Source: Mesorhizobium sp.
GTDB taxonomy: Bacteria; Pseudomonadota; Alphaproteobacteria; Rhizobiales; Rhizobiaceae
Length of the DNA stretch: 64,000 bases
Assembly (NCBI RefSeq): GCF_024509055.1
Contig: NZ_JANINM010000524.1
Location: 1-64,000 of the forward strand
Reading direction: 5' to 3'
In this document: positions 9,316-18,347 of the stretch, one piece after another
How the letters are laid out: each line of letters opens with the position of its first letter
How positions within the stretch are numbered: position 1 is the first letter of the stretch
Program-made: the position numbers and the translations under genes
Notes under the pieces: model-generated
Seen by the model: only the letters and a program-made list of their open reading frames with translations
What the model was told of the DNA's origin: nothing
Databases searched by the model: none

Positions 9316-10437
9316 TTAGTTTTCGAAGTAGTTGTACTTGCCGTCTTCGCCCTTCTTCCACGTGTACAACACGTAGTCAGGACGGGTGATGTCGCCCTTG
9401 GAGTCGTACGAGATGTCGCCGATGGCCGTCTTCCACGGGCCACCAGACCTGATCACTTCGGCAACCTTCTGCGGATCGTCGGCAGAGCCAGCCTTGGTGA
9501 TAGCCTGGGCAATGATCTGCACCGCCGCATAGGAGTATAGCGTGTAAGCTTCCGGCTCGAAGCCGGCGGCGCGGAACTTCTCGACCAGTTCCTTGGCGTT
9601 CGGGTTCTTGCGCGGATCCGGAGCGAACGTCATCAGCGTACCGCTGACAGCGTCGCCGGCGATCGAAGCGAATTCGTTCGACACCACGCCGTCGCCCGAA
9701 AAGAACTGCGCCTTCAGGCCTTGGTCAGCTGCCTGACGAATGATCAGGCCGCCTTCGGTATGCAGACCGCCCCAGTAGATCAGGGTAATGCCGTTTTCCT
9801 TCATCTTGGCAATGAGGGCCGAGAAGTCCTTGTCGCCGACGTTGATGCCTTCATACATCACTTCCGTGATGCCGTTAGCGTTCAGGTTTTTCTTGGTCTC
9901 GTCGGCGAGGCCCTGGCCGTAGGGAGTCTTGTCGTGGACGATGGCGATCTTGGCATCCTTCCAGTGCTTGGCGATGTAGTCGCCGGCCACCTTACCCTGC
10001 TGGTCGTCGCGACCGCAGGTACGGAAGGTGTTCCACAGGCCGCGCTCGGTGAGCTTCGGGTTGGTCGCCGCCGGCGTCATCACGAGGATGCCGTTCTCGG
10101 CATAGACTTCCGAAGCCGGGATGGTCACGCCAGAGTTGAAGTGGCCGTCGACATATTTGACGCCGTCGGCGACGAACTTGTTGGCAACCGAGATGCCCTG
10201 TTTCGGATCCGACACGTCGTCACCGACGCTCAGCTTGAACTTCTGGCCAAGAACGCCGCCGGCAGCATTGATGTCGGCAACGGCCTGTTCCGCGCCCTTC
10301 TGCAGCTGCGCGCCGAAAGCGGCGTTGGGTCCGGTGATCGGCCCCGCGACGCCGATCTGAATGTCGGCGGCCCACGCACTGCCGCCCAGCGCAATGACCG
10401 CTGTCAGTGCCAAGGCGGACAAGAGTGATTTATTCAT
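9316..10437 (-). CDS. Branched-chain amino acid-type ABC transporter substrate-binding protein (LivK family)
   Basis: 373 aa with a clear signal peptide ([24 protein letters not shown]). The mature part begins [37 protein letters not shown], the classic type I periplasmic binding fold of LivJ/LivK. No livHMGF genes are present, so it is an orphan that must use permease parts encoded elsewhere. Codon use is strongly biased (regular C/G third positions), as expected for an abundant periplasmic protein. It follows the racemase gene after 108 bp and has its own strong ribosome site (GGGAGAG) and terminator. Confidence 0.93.
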   Translation of the reverse strand: MNKSLLSALALTAVIALGGSAWAADIQIGVAGPITGPNAAFGAQLQKGAEQAVADINAAGGVLGQKFKLSVGDDVSDPKQGISVANKFVADGVKYVDGHFNSGVTIPASEVYAENGILVMTPAATNPKLTERGLWNTFRTCGRDDQQGKVAGDYIAKHWKDAKIAIVHDKTPYGQGLADETKKNLNANGITEVMYEGINVGDKDFSALIAKMKENGITLIYWGGLHTEGGLIIRQAADQGLKAQFFSGDGVVSNEFASIAGDAVSGTLMTFAPDPRKNPNAKELVEKFRAAGFEPEAYTLYSYAAVQIIAQAITKAGSADDPQKVAEVIRSGGPWKTAIGDISYDSKGDITRPDYVLYTWKKGEDGKYNYFEN

Positions 10438-10545
10438 TGAAGCTCTCCCATTTGAGAGTGGACTTAGATGATACTTTCATGCGATGCCCACTCGTTATCG
10501 CAAGAAAGCATGGGCGAAGCCGAAGTCAGTTGAACTCTAGCGAGA

Positions 10546-11277
10546 CTAGACCCACCCTGAGTAACGGGTGCGGACGAACGAGGCGTGCACATAGTTTATC
10601 ATCGTTATGAAGTCGAACACCGGAAGACCGGTCGCCTGTTGGACATCATGGGCGTAGGGGGGGAGATCCGAGCACTCCAGCAGAATGGCGCCGAGATCCG
10701 GATGACGACGTTGCAGGTCCGTAGCAACGCCAAGGACGCCGTCCCTAACGGCATCGTCATCTAGCGTTCCATCGGGGAAGAAGATTGCCTGCCTGAATGG
10801 TTCGCATTTCTCCATGCCACCGATGGCGAGCGGCGTTTCCAGCGCAATACCGCTCTTAACAAGGTGCTCGTCCGTCAGATTGCCGCTATCGGCTGATATC
10901 ACCCCAACGCGCTTGCCCGTGATATTGTAGATGAAGGGCACCTGAAGGAGGCTCGACATGAAGACCGGAACATTGACGGCGGCAGCGATCTCTTTTTGGA
11001 AAAGAGCCATGAACCCGCAGGCGCCGGTAATCGCCTTGACGCCTTCCGCCTCAAGTTTCCGGGCTGCGACAATGAATGGCTCAAGTAACGTCGGATCGCG
11101 ATCAAATATCAGTCGGTGATTGTCCGCACCTTCCACGACAATGTAACGGACGGGAAACGGAAAGGTCGTGGCGTTCGCTACATTTCCGGGAATGTAAGGG
11201 TATTCACAGTCCAGGACCATGATACCGATTGTTTCGCCAGTCCAGTTCTGCTTTCTCGAACGTGTCTTGTAAATCAT
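10546..11277 (-). CDS. Aspartate/glutamate racemase family protein
   Basis: 243 aa. Both catalytic cysteines of the Asp/Glu racemase fold are visible in their usual contexts, ITGACGFMALFQ and ILLECSDLPPYA. The N-terminus has GIMVLDCEYPYIPGNVANATTFPFPVRY, a pattern seen in a subgroup often annotated only as family members. Relatives include aspartate, glutamate and hydantoin racemases and maleate isomerases. It lies downstream of the HyuAB operon, so racemisation of an amino acid or hydantoin is plausible, but the substrate is not known. Confidence 0.85.
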   Translation of the reverse strand: MIYKTRSRKQNWTGETIGIMVLDCEYPYIPGNVANATTFPFPVRYIVVEGADNHRLIFDRDPTLLEPFIVAARKLEAEGVKAITGACGFMALFQKEIAAAVNVPVFMSSLLQVPFIYNITGKRVGVISADSGNLTDEHLVKSGIALETPLAIGGMEKCEPFRQAIFFPDGTLDDDAVRDGVLGVATDLQRRHPDLGAILLECSDLPPYAHDVQQATGLPVFDFITMINYVHASFVRTRYSGWV

Positions 11278-11406
11278 CTTTCCGACTCTTGCGTAGATGT
11301 AGCTATCCGATGAAGGGTCTCGCCCGCGAAGTCAGGGCGTGAGCCTGTTGTCGCTTCGCGCCGCCGGCGCGTTTCCAATCGGGCGACGCATTACGCGCAG
11401 CCTCTG

Positions 11407-12612
11407 TCAAATCACGGCCCTCTCTAGAAACGGTCTATTCTCGACAATACGCTCGAACCCCACCTCGCTAAGATCGAGGGTGCGGTAAGAGCCATAGGTG
11501 ATCAGTTCCGATACCCCGCGGCCCGCGGCGGGGCCCTGTTGAAGCCCGTGGCCCGAAAAGCCGTTGGCAAAGATGAAATTGGCGACCTCAGGGTGCCGGC
11601 CGACGACGAGGTTGTGGTCGAGCGTATTGAAGTCATAGTGGCCTGCCCATTGGTTCACGACCTTGATCGCCTCAAAGGCAGGGGACCTCTCGGCCAGGGC
11701 AGGCCAAATGATCGTTTCGAACTCGTCGTAACGCGGCTCGAAGTCGTCCCAATCAGCCGCTGGGTCTTCGATGGGAGGGCAGCCAGAGAGGAAAAACTTG
11801 CCTTCTGGCCGACAGAAAACACCGCTGGGATCAATCATAAGCGGAAGACGGCCGGCGTTGACGTTCGCGGTCCCTTCCGGCGTCGTCGCACAGTCGAAGA
11901 CGAATATTGTGCGCTTGCGCGGCTCGACCGGAATGTCGAGCCCAGCCATGCGCGCAGTGAGGGCCGCGCGAGGTCCCGACGCGTTGACGATCGTTCCGGC
12001 CGAAACCGTGGCACCTGAGGCAAGCGTCACTGAGGTCACCCGGTCGCCCTCGCGGCCGATCCCAACGACCTCATCCTTGATGAACTCCGCCCCAAGCTCG
12101 CGGGCCTTGTTTCGGAAGCCGTACATTAGGCCAGTGTTGTTGAACCAGCCCTCGCCCGACCGTCCGTAGGAAGCGAGACGGATGTCATCCACGTTGAGAT
12201 GCGGGAAGGCCTGCGCCAGTTCAGCGCGCTCCCAGAGCACCACGTCGGCGCCGCAGCCGATTTGAACGGCGTGGTTCTCGCGCAGCGTCCTTTCCTGCTC
12301 ATCCGTATTGGCAAGAAAGAGATATCCACCCGGATGGAAGCCAAGGTCCGGCCTGTCGTCGCCCACCTGCATTGTCTCAGCGAAATTGCGGATGAATTCG
12401 CTGCCGAACTGGCTGATCCTCACATTGACCGGATTTGAGAACTGGGTTCGGATTGAGGAAGATGAGAGTGAGGTTGCCGCTCGCAGGTAAGTTGGGTCGC
12501 GCTCGACCACGAGCACCGAGCCCTTGAAGTCAGGGTTCGCTGTCAGGAAATAGGCGACCGCGGACCCGATAACGGCGCCCCCGACGATCACAACGTCATA
12601 GCGGTCCTTCAT
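11407..12612 (-). CDS. FAD-dependent amino acid/amine oxidoreductase (DAO family)
   Basis: 401 aa from the ATG at 12612 (MKDRYDVVIVGGAVIGSAVAYFL); the longer ORF in the track is an artefact that overlaps the upstream gene. The dinucleotide-binding GGAVIGSA motif, the DAO body and the C-terminal GFSGHGLQQGPAAGRGVSELI are typical of sarcosine oxidase/dehydrogenase-like flavoenzymes of the FOXRED1 type. The start overlaps the stop of the SDR gene by 4 bp. As last member of the tightly packed TPP-hyuAB unit it probably oxidises the amine or amino acid the pathway releases, such as an N-methyl amino acid. Confidence 0.88.
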   Translation of the reverse strand: MKDRYDVVIVGGAVIGSAVAYFLTANPDFKGSVLVVERDPTYLRAATSLSSSSIRTQFSNPVNVRISQFGSEFIRNFAETMQVGDDRPDLGFHPGGYLFLANTDEQERTLRENHAVQIGCGADVVLWERAELAQAFPHLNVDDIRLASYGRSGEGWFNNTGLMYGFRNKARELGAEFIKDEVVGIGREGDRVTSVTLASGATVSAGTIVNASGPRAALTARMAGLDIPVEPRKRTIFVFDCATTPEGTANVNAGRLPLMIDPSGVFCRPEGKFFLSGCPPIEDPAADWDDFEPRYDEFETIIWPALAERSPAFEAIKVVNQWAGHYDFNTLDHNLVVGRHPEVANFIFANGFSGHGLQQGPAAGRGVSELITYGSYRTLDLSEVGFERIVENRPFLERAVI

Positions 12613-13427
12613 TGCTTGCCCTCGTCGTCGGGATGGCCAAGATTGACAAACCAGCCGCCAAGGTGGCGAACCGCGGGTGCGTCCGGATCTGCGGGCGGCA
12701 GCCGCGCCTCGACCTCGGCGCGGTGCGGTTCTGTACTGTCCTGAGGAATGAAGCCGATATGGGCGGCGAGCCTGTTGTCGACCATTTTGTGTCGGTTGTT
12801 CGAGATGCCAAAGATGACGGAGTGGGCCACGCGCGGGGCGGTAAGCGACGCCTCGACCAACCTGACGCAATCGTCGAAGGTGAGCATCGACCAAAGCATC
12901 CGGCGGTCGGTGAATTGGTCGAATGACGAAAAGATCCGGCAGCAGACCGACTCGATCCCGAATTTGTCCCAGTAGAGCCGGCTGAGATCCTCGACGAAGC
13001 ACTTGGAGACGCCGTAGAGGCTGTCCGGTCGGTGGGGCGCACTGGCGTCGATGTGGTCCTCGATCCGGTGGTAGCCGATCGCGTGCACGGATGACGCGTA
13101 GACCACCCGCTTGACGCCGTTCTTGCGGGCGCCTTCATAGACATTGTAGCTGCCGCGGATATTAGCATCCAGGATTGTCTCCCAGGATGTCTCGAGCGGC
13201 GCGCCGCCGAAATGCACGATGGCGTCGACGCCTTCGGTCATCCTCAGCACCGCGTCGGCATCGCCGAGCTCGCATGTGACCGCCTCTTCATTCGGCCTGA
13301 GGTCAGCTATTTCCACCCGATCGGCAACGCGAAGCCGGAGCGCCAGCGGAGCAAGCCCCGCGCGGAGGTGCGTTCCGAGGCGGCCGGCTGCGCCGGTCAG
13401 CAGGATGGTATCGAAACGAGTACTCAT
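12609..13427 (-). CDS. NAD-dependent epimerase/dehydratase, uronate dehydrogenase-like
   Basis: 272 aa extended SDR. It has the NAD-binding TGAAGRLGTHLR, the substrate loop YASSVHAIGYH, and the catalytic YxxxK in LYGVSKCFVEDL. Overall pattern and length closely follow Agrobacterium-type uronate dehydrogenase (Udh), which oxidises D-galacturonate or D-glucuronate to the aldarolactone. No other uronate gene is nearby, and it sits among hydantoinase and aminotransferase genes, so its substrate may be another hydroxylated carboxylic acid. It overlaps the genes on both sides by 4 bp. Confidence 0.83.
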   Translation of the reverse strand: MSTRFDTILLTGAAGRLGTHLRAGLAPLALRLRVADRVEIADLRPNEEAVTCELGDADAVLRMTEGVDAIVHFGGAPLETSWETILDANIRGSYNVYEGARKNGVKRVVYASSVHAIGYHRIEDHIDASAPHRPDSLYGVSKCFVEDLSRLYWDKFGIESVCCRIFSSFDQFTDRRMLWSMLTFDDCVRLVEASLTAPRVAHSVIFGISNNRHKMVDNRLAAHIGFIPQDSTEPHRAEVEARLPPADPDAPAVRHLGGWFVNLGHPDDEGKQ

Positions 13428-14644
13428 TCAGCGGCCTCGGCCGACCTGAGCAGAGCCACTGCGCGTCCGATGCGCGCGATCGCCTCTTCAAGTACTTCGT
13501 CGGATGTCGCCGTCGAGATGCGGAAGAAGGGGGACAGACCGTAGGCCGCGCCCGGAACCGAACTCACGTGGCCCTCCGCCAGGAGATAGTTCGATACCGC
13601 TACGTCGTCGGCAAGAACCTCGCCTTTCGGCGACCGCCGGCCGATCAGGCCGCCGCATCCGATATAAGCGTAGAAGGCCCCTTCAGGCGGAAGCAATGAC
13701 AGGCCCTTAATCTTCGCCACGCCGGCAACGACAAGGTCCCGGCGACGCTCGAACGCATCCCGGAATTGCTGCACGCAGTCCTGCGGCCCGGTCAGCGCGG
13801 CCAGCGCAGCCGCCTGCATGGGTGCCGCGACTGAAGTGCAGGACTGGCTTTGCACCGTGTTCATCGCCTTGACGAGCAGCGCGGGTCCGGCGGCGTAGCC
13901 GACGCGCCATCCGGTCATCGCATAGGCTTTGGCGACGCCGTTCACGATCAGTGTCCGGTCCTTCAGTTCCGGGCAGGCCGCTCCGAAAGAGACGAATTCG
14001 CGCCCGTCGAAAATGATGTGTTCGTAGATTTCGTCCGACAGCACCAGAACCTGAGGATGCTTCGCCAACACCGCGCCAAGCGCCTTCAGCTCGTCCGCCG
14101 AATAGACTGCGCCCGACGGGTTGCCGGGCATGTTGAGGAAAACCCACTTGGTCTTCGGCGTGATCGATGCCTCGAGCACCTCCGGCGTCAATCGGAACCC
14201 CGACTGTGAGGGGCATTCCGCTATTACTGGCACTCCGCCGAGCAGCTTCACCATCTCCGGGTAGGATACGAAATAGGGAGCGGGCAATATCGCCTCGTCG
14301 CCGTCGCCAAGCGTCGCCATAAGCGCGTTGAAGATGATCTGCTTCGCCCCGTTTGCGACCACGATGTCATCCGGTCCGTAGTCGAGGCCATTCTCGCGCC
14401 GGAACTTGTCCGCGACCGCCTTCCTGAGCGCAGGCGTTCCTGCGGCCGCGGTGTAAAGGGTCTCTCCGTTCAACGCGGCCTTGTGGGCCGCCTCGATTAC
14501 GTGCCGTGGGGTCGGAAAGTCCGGTTCACCGAGTCCCAGATCGATGACGTCTATCCCGGTTGCGCGCAATGTCTTCGCCGCTTGCGATGCCGCCATCGAA
14601 GCCGATGGCTTCACCGCCGAAAGCCGGGCCGCTACGTAGCTCAT
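13424..14644 (-). CDS. Class I/II pyridoxal-phosphate aminotransferase (aspartate aminotransferase-like)
   Basis: 406 aa. Fold type I aminotransferase with IDLGLGEPDFPTPRHVIEAA near the N-terminus, the PLP-contact segment LNMPGNPSGAVY, VLSDEIYEHI, the Schiff-base lysine in NGVAKAYAMTGWRVGYAAG, and RISTATSDEVLEEAI at the end. It resembles the aspartate/prephenate aminotransferases of alphaproteobacteria. Here it is embedded between udh-like and hyuB with 4-bp overlaps, so it probably transaminates an amino acid released in this operon rather than serving biosynthesis. Confidence 0.9.
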   Translation of the reverse strand: MSYVAARLSAVKPSASMAASQAAKTLRATGIDVIDLGLGEPDFPTPRHVIEAAHKAALNGETLYTAAAGTPALRKAVADKFRRENGLDYGPDDIVVANGAKQIIFNALMATLGDGDEAILPAPYFVSYPEMVKLLGGVPVIAECPSQSGFRLTPEVLEASITPKTKWVFLNMPGNPSGAVYSADELKALGAVLAKHPQVLVLSDEIYEHIIFDGREFVSFGAACPELKDRTLIVNGVAKAYAMTGWRVGYAAGPALLVKAMNTVQSQSCTSVAAPMQAAALAALTGPQDCVQQFRDAFERRRDLVVAGVAKIKGLSLLPPEGAFYAYIGCGGLIGRRSPKGEVLADDVAVSNYLLAEGHVSSVPGAAYGLSPFFRISTATSDEVLEEAIARIGRAVALLRSAEAAE

Positions 14645-16263
14645 TTCACCTCTCCCGTGACGTATCCCTTGGAGCGGTCCTCCTTTCGAGCCGCGTCCGG
14701 CCGCAAAGCCGGATCGCCGTACCCGCCGCCGCCCGGCGCCTTAAGCACGAGCCGCCGGCCGGCCGGAACATGCTGCCAGCCCTTGGGCCTTAGCTTCGTC
14801 CCGTCGTCGAGCGCGACTACCCCGGCTGCTCCGTCCTTCCCCCCATCGCGGCCCTTGGCCGGATGGTTGACGCGGTCGAACATGGCCGAGAAGTCGAATT
14901 CATGCCCTGGCAGAGCCTCGATCTCGATGACCTGGCCGAGTCCCCCGCGATACTGCCCGTCGCCGCCCGAATCCGGCCGCAGCTCTTTGCGCCAGATCAC
15001 GATCGGTCCGGTATGCTCGGTGGCTTCGATCGGCATCGTCATCACGCCGGAGGGGAAGGCAGTGGCAGAAAGGCCGTCGAGTTCCGGGCGAGCGCCCATG
15101 CCCCCCGAATTGAACATCAGGATCTCGGCCTTGCGGCCTTGTTCTCCGGGCACTGGCCGGGCTGAAATATGGATGTTCCACAGCGCGGCAGCGCCTTCGG
15201 CGAGGATCTTGCCCGGCAGCGCTTGCGCCAGAGCGCCGAGCACGAGGTCGGGCACCATGTGCCCGATCACATGGCGCAGGCTTACCGGGGCTGGCCGCTC
15301 GGCGTTCAGGATGTTCACTGGCGAGGAGATGGTGAAGAAGTCGAGCGATGCCCAGTTGTTGGGAATGTCAGGCGCCACCACGCACTTCAGCGCGTAGCAG
15401 GCATATGCCTTGGTGTAGATGATGGGGACGTTGATGCCCCAGCGGCTGATCGCGTCGGTCCCTGTGAAGTCGACATTTACGCGATCCTCCGCGATCTGAA
15501 CCTCGGCCGCCAGCTTGACGGGGCTGTCGTAGCCATCGGTAACAAGCGTGTTTGCCCATTTGCCTTTAGGCAGCGCGGCAATGCGCTCGGCAGTCGCAGT
15601 CCGGGTCCTCGAGAAAATGAACTCGCCAAGGCCGTCAAGCGAAGTCAATCCGATCTCGCGCATCATCTCGACGAGCCGCTTGTGCCCGACGTCATTGCAA
15701 GCCGCCAGCGAATAGAAGTCGCCGACCACCTGGTTCGGCTCCCGGACGTTGGAGCGGATGATTCGCACCAGGTCCTCGTTGACCTGGCCACGCTCAGCGA
15801 ACTTCATGATCGGGATCTGGATGCCTTCTTCATAGACCGACTTGCCGTCGGCCCCGAACCCGCGCCCGCCTACGTCGACAACATGCGCCGTGCAGGCGAA
15901 GAAGCCTACGAGAGCATCTCCCAGGAACGACGGCGAAACCATGGTGATGTCGTGCAGGTGCCCGGTCCCCTTCCAGGGATCGTTCGTCACGTACGTATCG
16001 CCGGGGTACATTCGCTCCCGCGGAATTTCGGCCATGAAATGAAGGACCGCTTCAGCCATCGTGTTGACATGACCCGGCGTGCCTGTGACGGCCTGGGCCA
16101 GCATTCGCCCACGGGGATCGAAAACACCTGCCGAGAGGTCCCCCGCCTCGCGCACCGAGGTCGAGAAGGCAGTCCGCAACAACGTCAGCGCCTGCTCTTC
16201 GACAACCGAGATCAGGCGGTTCCACATGACCTGCATGCGGATTTCGTCAAGCGAGTCAGTCAT
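14641..16263 (-). CDS. hyuB: Hydantoinase B / oxoprolinase beta-type subunit
   Basis: 540 aa, full length for HyuB. Typical segments are RLISVVEEQALTLLRTAFSTSVREAGDLSAGVFDPRG at the start, PGDTYVTNDPWKGTGHLHDITMVSP, and GGGGYGDPALR at the end. HyuB acts with HyuA in ATP-dependent opening of hydantoins or 5-oxoproline, or as acetone or acetophenone carboxylase relatives. It overlaps hyuA and the aminotransferase gene by 4 bp each. The substrate cannot be read from sequence. Confidence 0.92.
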   Translation of the reverse strand: MTDSLDEIRMQVMWNRLISVVEEQALTLLRTAFSTSVREAGDLSAGVFDPRGRMLAQAVTGTPGHVNTMAEAVLHFMAEIPRERMYPGDTYVTNDPWKGTGHLHDITMVSPSFLGDALVGFFACTAHVVDVGGRGFGADGKSVYEEGIQIPIMKFAERGQVNEDLVRIIRSNVREPNQVVGDFYSLAACNDVGHKRLVEMMREIGLTSLDGLGEFIFSRTRTATAERIAALPKGKWANTLVTDGYDSPVKLAAEVQIAEDRVNVDFTGTDAISRWGINVPIIYTKAYACYALKCVVAPDIPNNWASLDFFTISSPVNILNAERPAPVSLRHVIGHMVPDLVLGALAQALPGKILAEGAAALWNIHISARPVPGEQGRKAEILMFNSGGMGARPELDGLSATAFPSGVMTMPIEATEHTGPIVIWRKELRPDSGGDGQYRGGLGQVIEIEALPGHEFDFSAMFDRVNHPAKGRDGGKDGAAGVVALDDGTKLRPKGWQHVPAGRRLVLKAPGGGGYGDPALRPDAARKEDRSKGYVTGEVK

Positions 16264-18347
16264 GCCGCGATATCCTTGCGTACGAGGAGAAGACTGCCGT
16301 CGTCTTGCATGACGACATCGAAGGGAGACGTGACGACAGTTGACGTCTCGCGTTCCACGATCACCACGGGTCCGCTCGCTCGCTCGCCCGCTCGCAGGGT
16401 CGTGCGATCAAGAATGCCCGTCGAGCGAGCCGAACCGCTCGCAGGGTCAAAGACCGCTCGCGCCGTCGGCACCGGGGCCTCGCTGTCCCCGCAGGTAAGT
16501 TCATAGTGCGCCGGCGCGGGCCGCTCATCCTCGGCCTTGACCGACCAGGTGACGATCTCGATCTCCAATGCTTCCAGACCATCGATCGCCCTGCCGAAGA
16601 AGCGCGCATAGTTTTCGCGGAAAAGCTCCTTCAGCATCGCCGCGTCGGCTTGCGTGAACGCACGGTCAGGAAGCGCAACTGGAATCTCCCACCCTTGGCC
16701 AACGTAGCGCATGAAGGCGGTGATCTCGCGAAGGATACGGCCGTCGGTTCCGGCCCGCACGAACCCCTCGGCGTTCGCCTTAAGGTCGCTCAGCATCGCA
16801 TTGACCTCAGCGGGATCGAATGTCGATAGCCTGGTGATTTTCGAAGCCAGCGCCTCATAGCCGAAAGGCGCCTTCAGGAAGCCGATTGCCGACCCAACGC
16901 CAGCGCCAGGGGGGATCAGGCAGCGGTCGATGCCGAGCTTCTCGCAGAGCCTTGCCGCATGTAGCGGGGCCGCGCCGCCGAAAGCGATCATGATGTTGTC
17001 GGAAATGTTCTTGCCATTCTCCACCGCATGGACGCGCGCGGCATTGGCCATGTTCTCGTCCACGACCTCGCAGATGCCAAAGGCCGCCGACCGAACGTCA
17101 AGTTTCAACCTGTCACCGACGTCGTGCGCAATAGCGGCTTCGGCGTTGGGTACGGAGAGCTTGATCGCGCCGCCCGCGAAATTGTCAGGGTCGAGCTTTC
17201 CGAGAACAAGATCGGCATCCGTGATGGCAGGGCGTTCGCCACCTCGTTGATAACAGGCCGGACCGGGCTCGGAAGCCGCGCTTTCAGGCCCAGTCTGAAT
17301 GCGCCCCATGGCATCTACCCAAGCGATCGAACCGCCGCCCGCACCGATCTCGATCATCTCGATGACCGGGATGGAAATCGGCATGCCCGACCCCTTGCAG
17401 AAGCGATATGTCCGAGCGACTTCAAAGGTCCGGGCTGTCTTGGGGGCGTAATCCTCGATCAGGCAGATCTTCGCCGTAGTGCCGCCCATGTCGTAGCTGA
17501 CGGCCTTTTCCAAGCCGAAGCGCCGTGCAACGTCGGCGGCGAATATTGCACCGCCGGCAGGACCCGATTCGACGAGGCGCACCGGAAATTCGGCGGCCGT
17601 TTCCACCGAGATTAGTCCGCCGCCCGAATGAATCATGAAGACCGGGCAGTGAGCGCCCATATCCTTTAGCCGCGTCTGAAGCCGGCTAAGATAGTCGGCC
17701 ATCTGAGGCCTGACATAGGCGTTTGCGCAAACCGTGTTGAAGCGCTCGAACTCGCGCATCTGAGGCGAGACTTCAGAGGAGATCGAGATCGGCGCTTTGA
17801 CTTTTGCGGCGATGATCTCGCGCGCGAGCTGTTCATGAGCCGGGTTCATGTAGGAATGAATCAAGCCGATAGCGACGGCGCCGAAACTCTCGGCGGCGAT
17901 GGTGTCGGCTATCTCTTCCAAAGCCCTCTCATCCAAGGGCTGCAGCTCCTGGCCCTGGGCGCCGATCCGTCCCTTCACGACGAACCGATCCTCCCGCGGG
18001 ATCAGTGGCTTCGGCAGGCGCAGGTTGAGGTCATATTGCTCAAACCGATTCTCCGTGCGCATCTCGATGACGTCACGAAATCCCTCCGTGGTCACCAAAG
18101 CTGTGCGGGCCCCGCGTCGCTCGATCAAGGCGTTCGTGGCCAGGGTCGTGCCGTGGATAACTATATCCAGGTCCGACCAGGCGATGGCCGCGTCGCGCAG
18201 CACGATCTCGATCCCGTCCAGAATCGCCTGCTCTGGGGCGGTATAGTTGGTCAGGACCTTCGTGGAGTACATTTTCCCCCGGCAATCCAGCGCAATGTCG
18301 GTGAAGGTTCCACCGATGTCGGCCCCGAGTCGGTTTGTCTGGCTCAT
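16260..18347 (-). CDS. hyuA: Hydantoinase A / oxoprolinase alpha-type subunit
   Basis: 695 aa. The ASKHA-like ATP-binding motifs are intact: LGADIGGTFTDIAL, IVIHGTTLATNALIERRG, AVSYDMGGTTAKICLIE and IMIAFGGAAPLHAARLCEKLGI. HyuA supplies ATP hydrolysis for ring opening of N-methylhydantoin-type substrates or 5-oxoproline when paired with HyuB. It lies second in the operon that starts with the TPP enzyme. If the substrate were 5-oxoproline the product would be glutamate, which the methylaspartate genes at 27-35 kb could use; this link is inference. Confidence 0.92.
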   Translation of the reverse strand: MSQTNRLGADIGGTFTDIALDCRGKMYSTKVLTNYTAPEQAILDGIEIVLRDAAIAWSDLDIVIHGTTLATNALIERRGARTALVTTEGFRDVIEMRTENRFEQYDLNLRLPKPLIPREDRFVVKGRIGAQGQELQPLDERALEEIADTIAAESFGAVAIGLIHSYMNPAHEQLAREIIAAKVKAPISISSEVSPQMREFERFNTVCANAYVRPQMADYLSRLQTRLKDMGAHCPVFMIHSGGGLISVETAAEFPVRLVESGPAGGAIFAADVARRFGLEKAVSYDMGGTTAKICLIEDYAPKTARTFEVARTYRFCKGSGMPISIPVIEMIEIGAGGGSIAWVDAMGRIQTGPESAASEPGPACYQRGGERPAITDADLVLGKLDPDNFAGGAIKLSVPNAEAAIAHDVGDRLKLDVRSAAFGICEVVDENMANAARVHAVENGKNISDNIMIAFGGAAPLHAARLCEKLGIDRCLIPPGAGVGSAIGFLKAPFGYEALASKITRLSTFDPAEVNAMLSDLKANAEGFVRAGTDGRILREITAFMRYVGQGWEIPVALPDRAFTQADAAMLKELFRENYARFFGRAIDGLEALEIEIVTWSVKAEDERPAPAHYELTCGDSEAPVPTARAVFDPASGSARSTGILDRTTLRAGERASGPVVIVERETSTVVTSPFDVVMQDDGSLLLVRKDIAA

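Noticed and set aside
11340-11390. GC-rich hairpin CGCGCC-GCC-GGCGCG followed by TTT
   Set aside because: It points the wrong way to end the minus-strand operon and the stem is only 6 bp.
11407-13002. 531-codon version of the DAO flavoenzyme
   Set aside because: The extra N-terminus is an out-of-frame read through the upstream SDR gene; the FAD motif starts right after the ATG at 12612.
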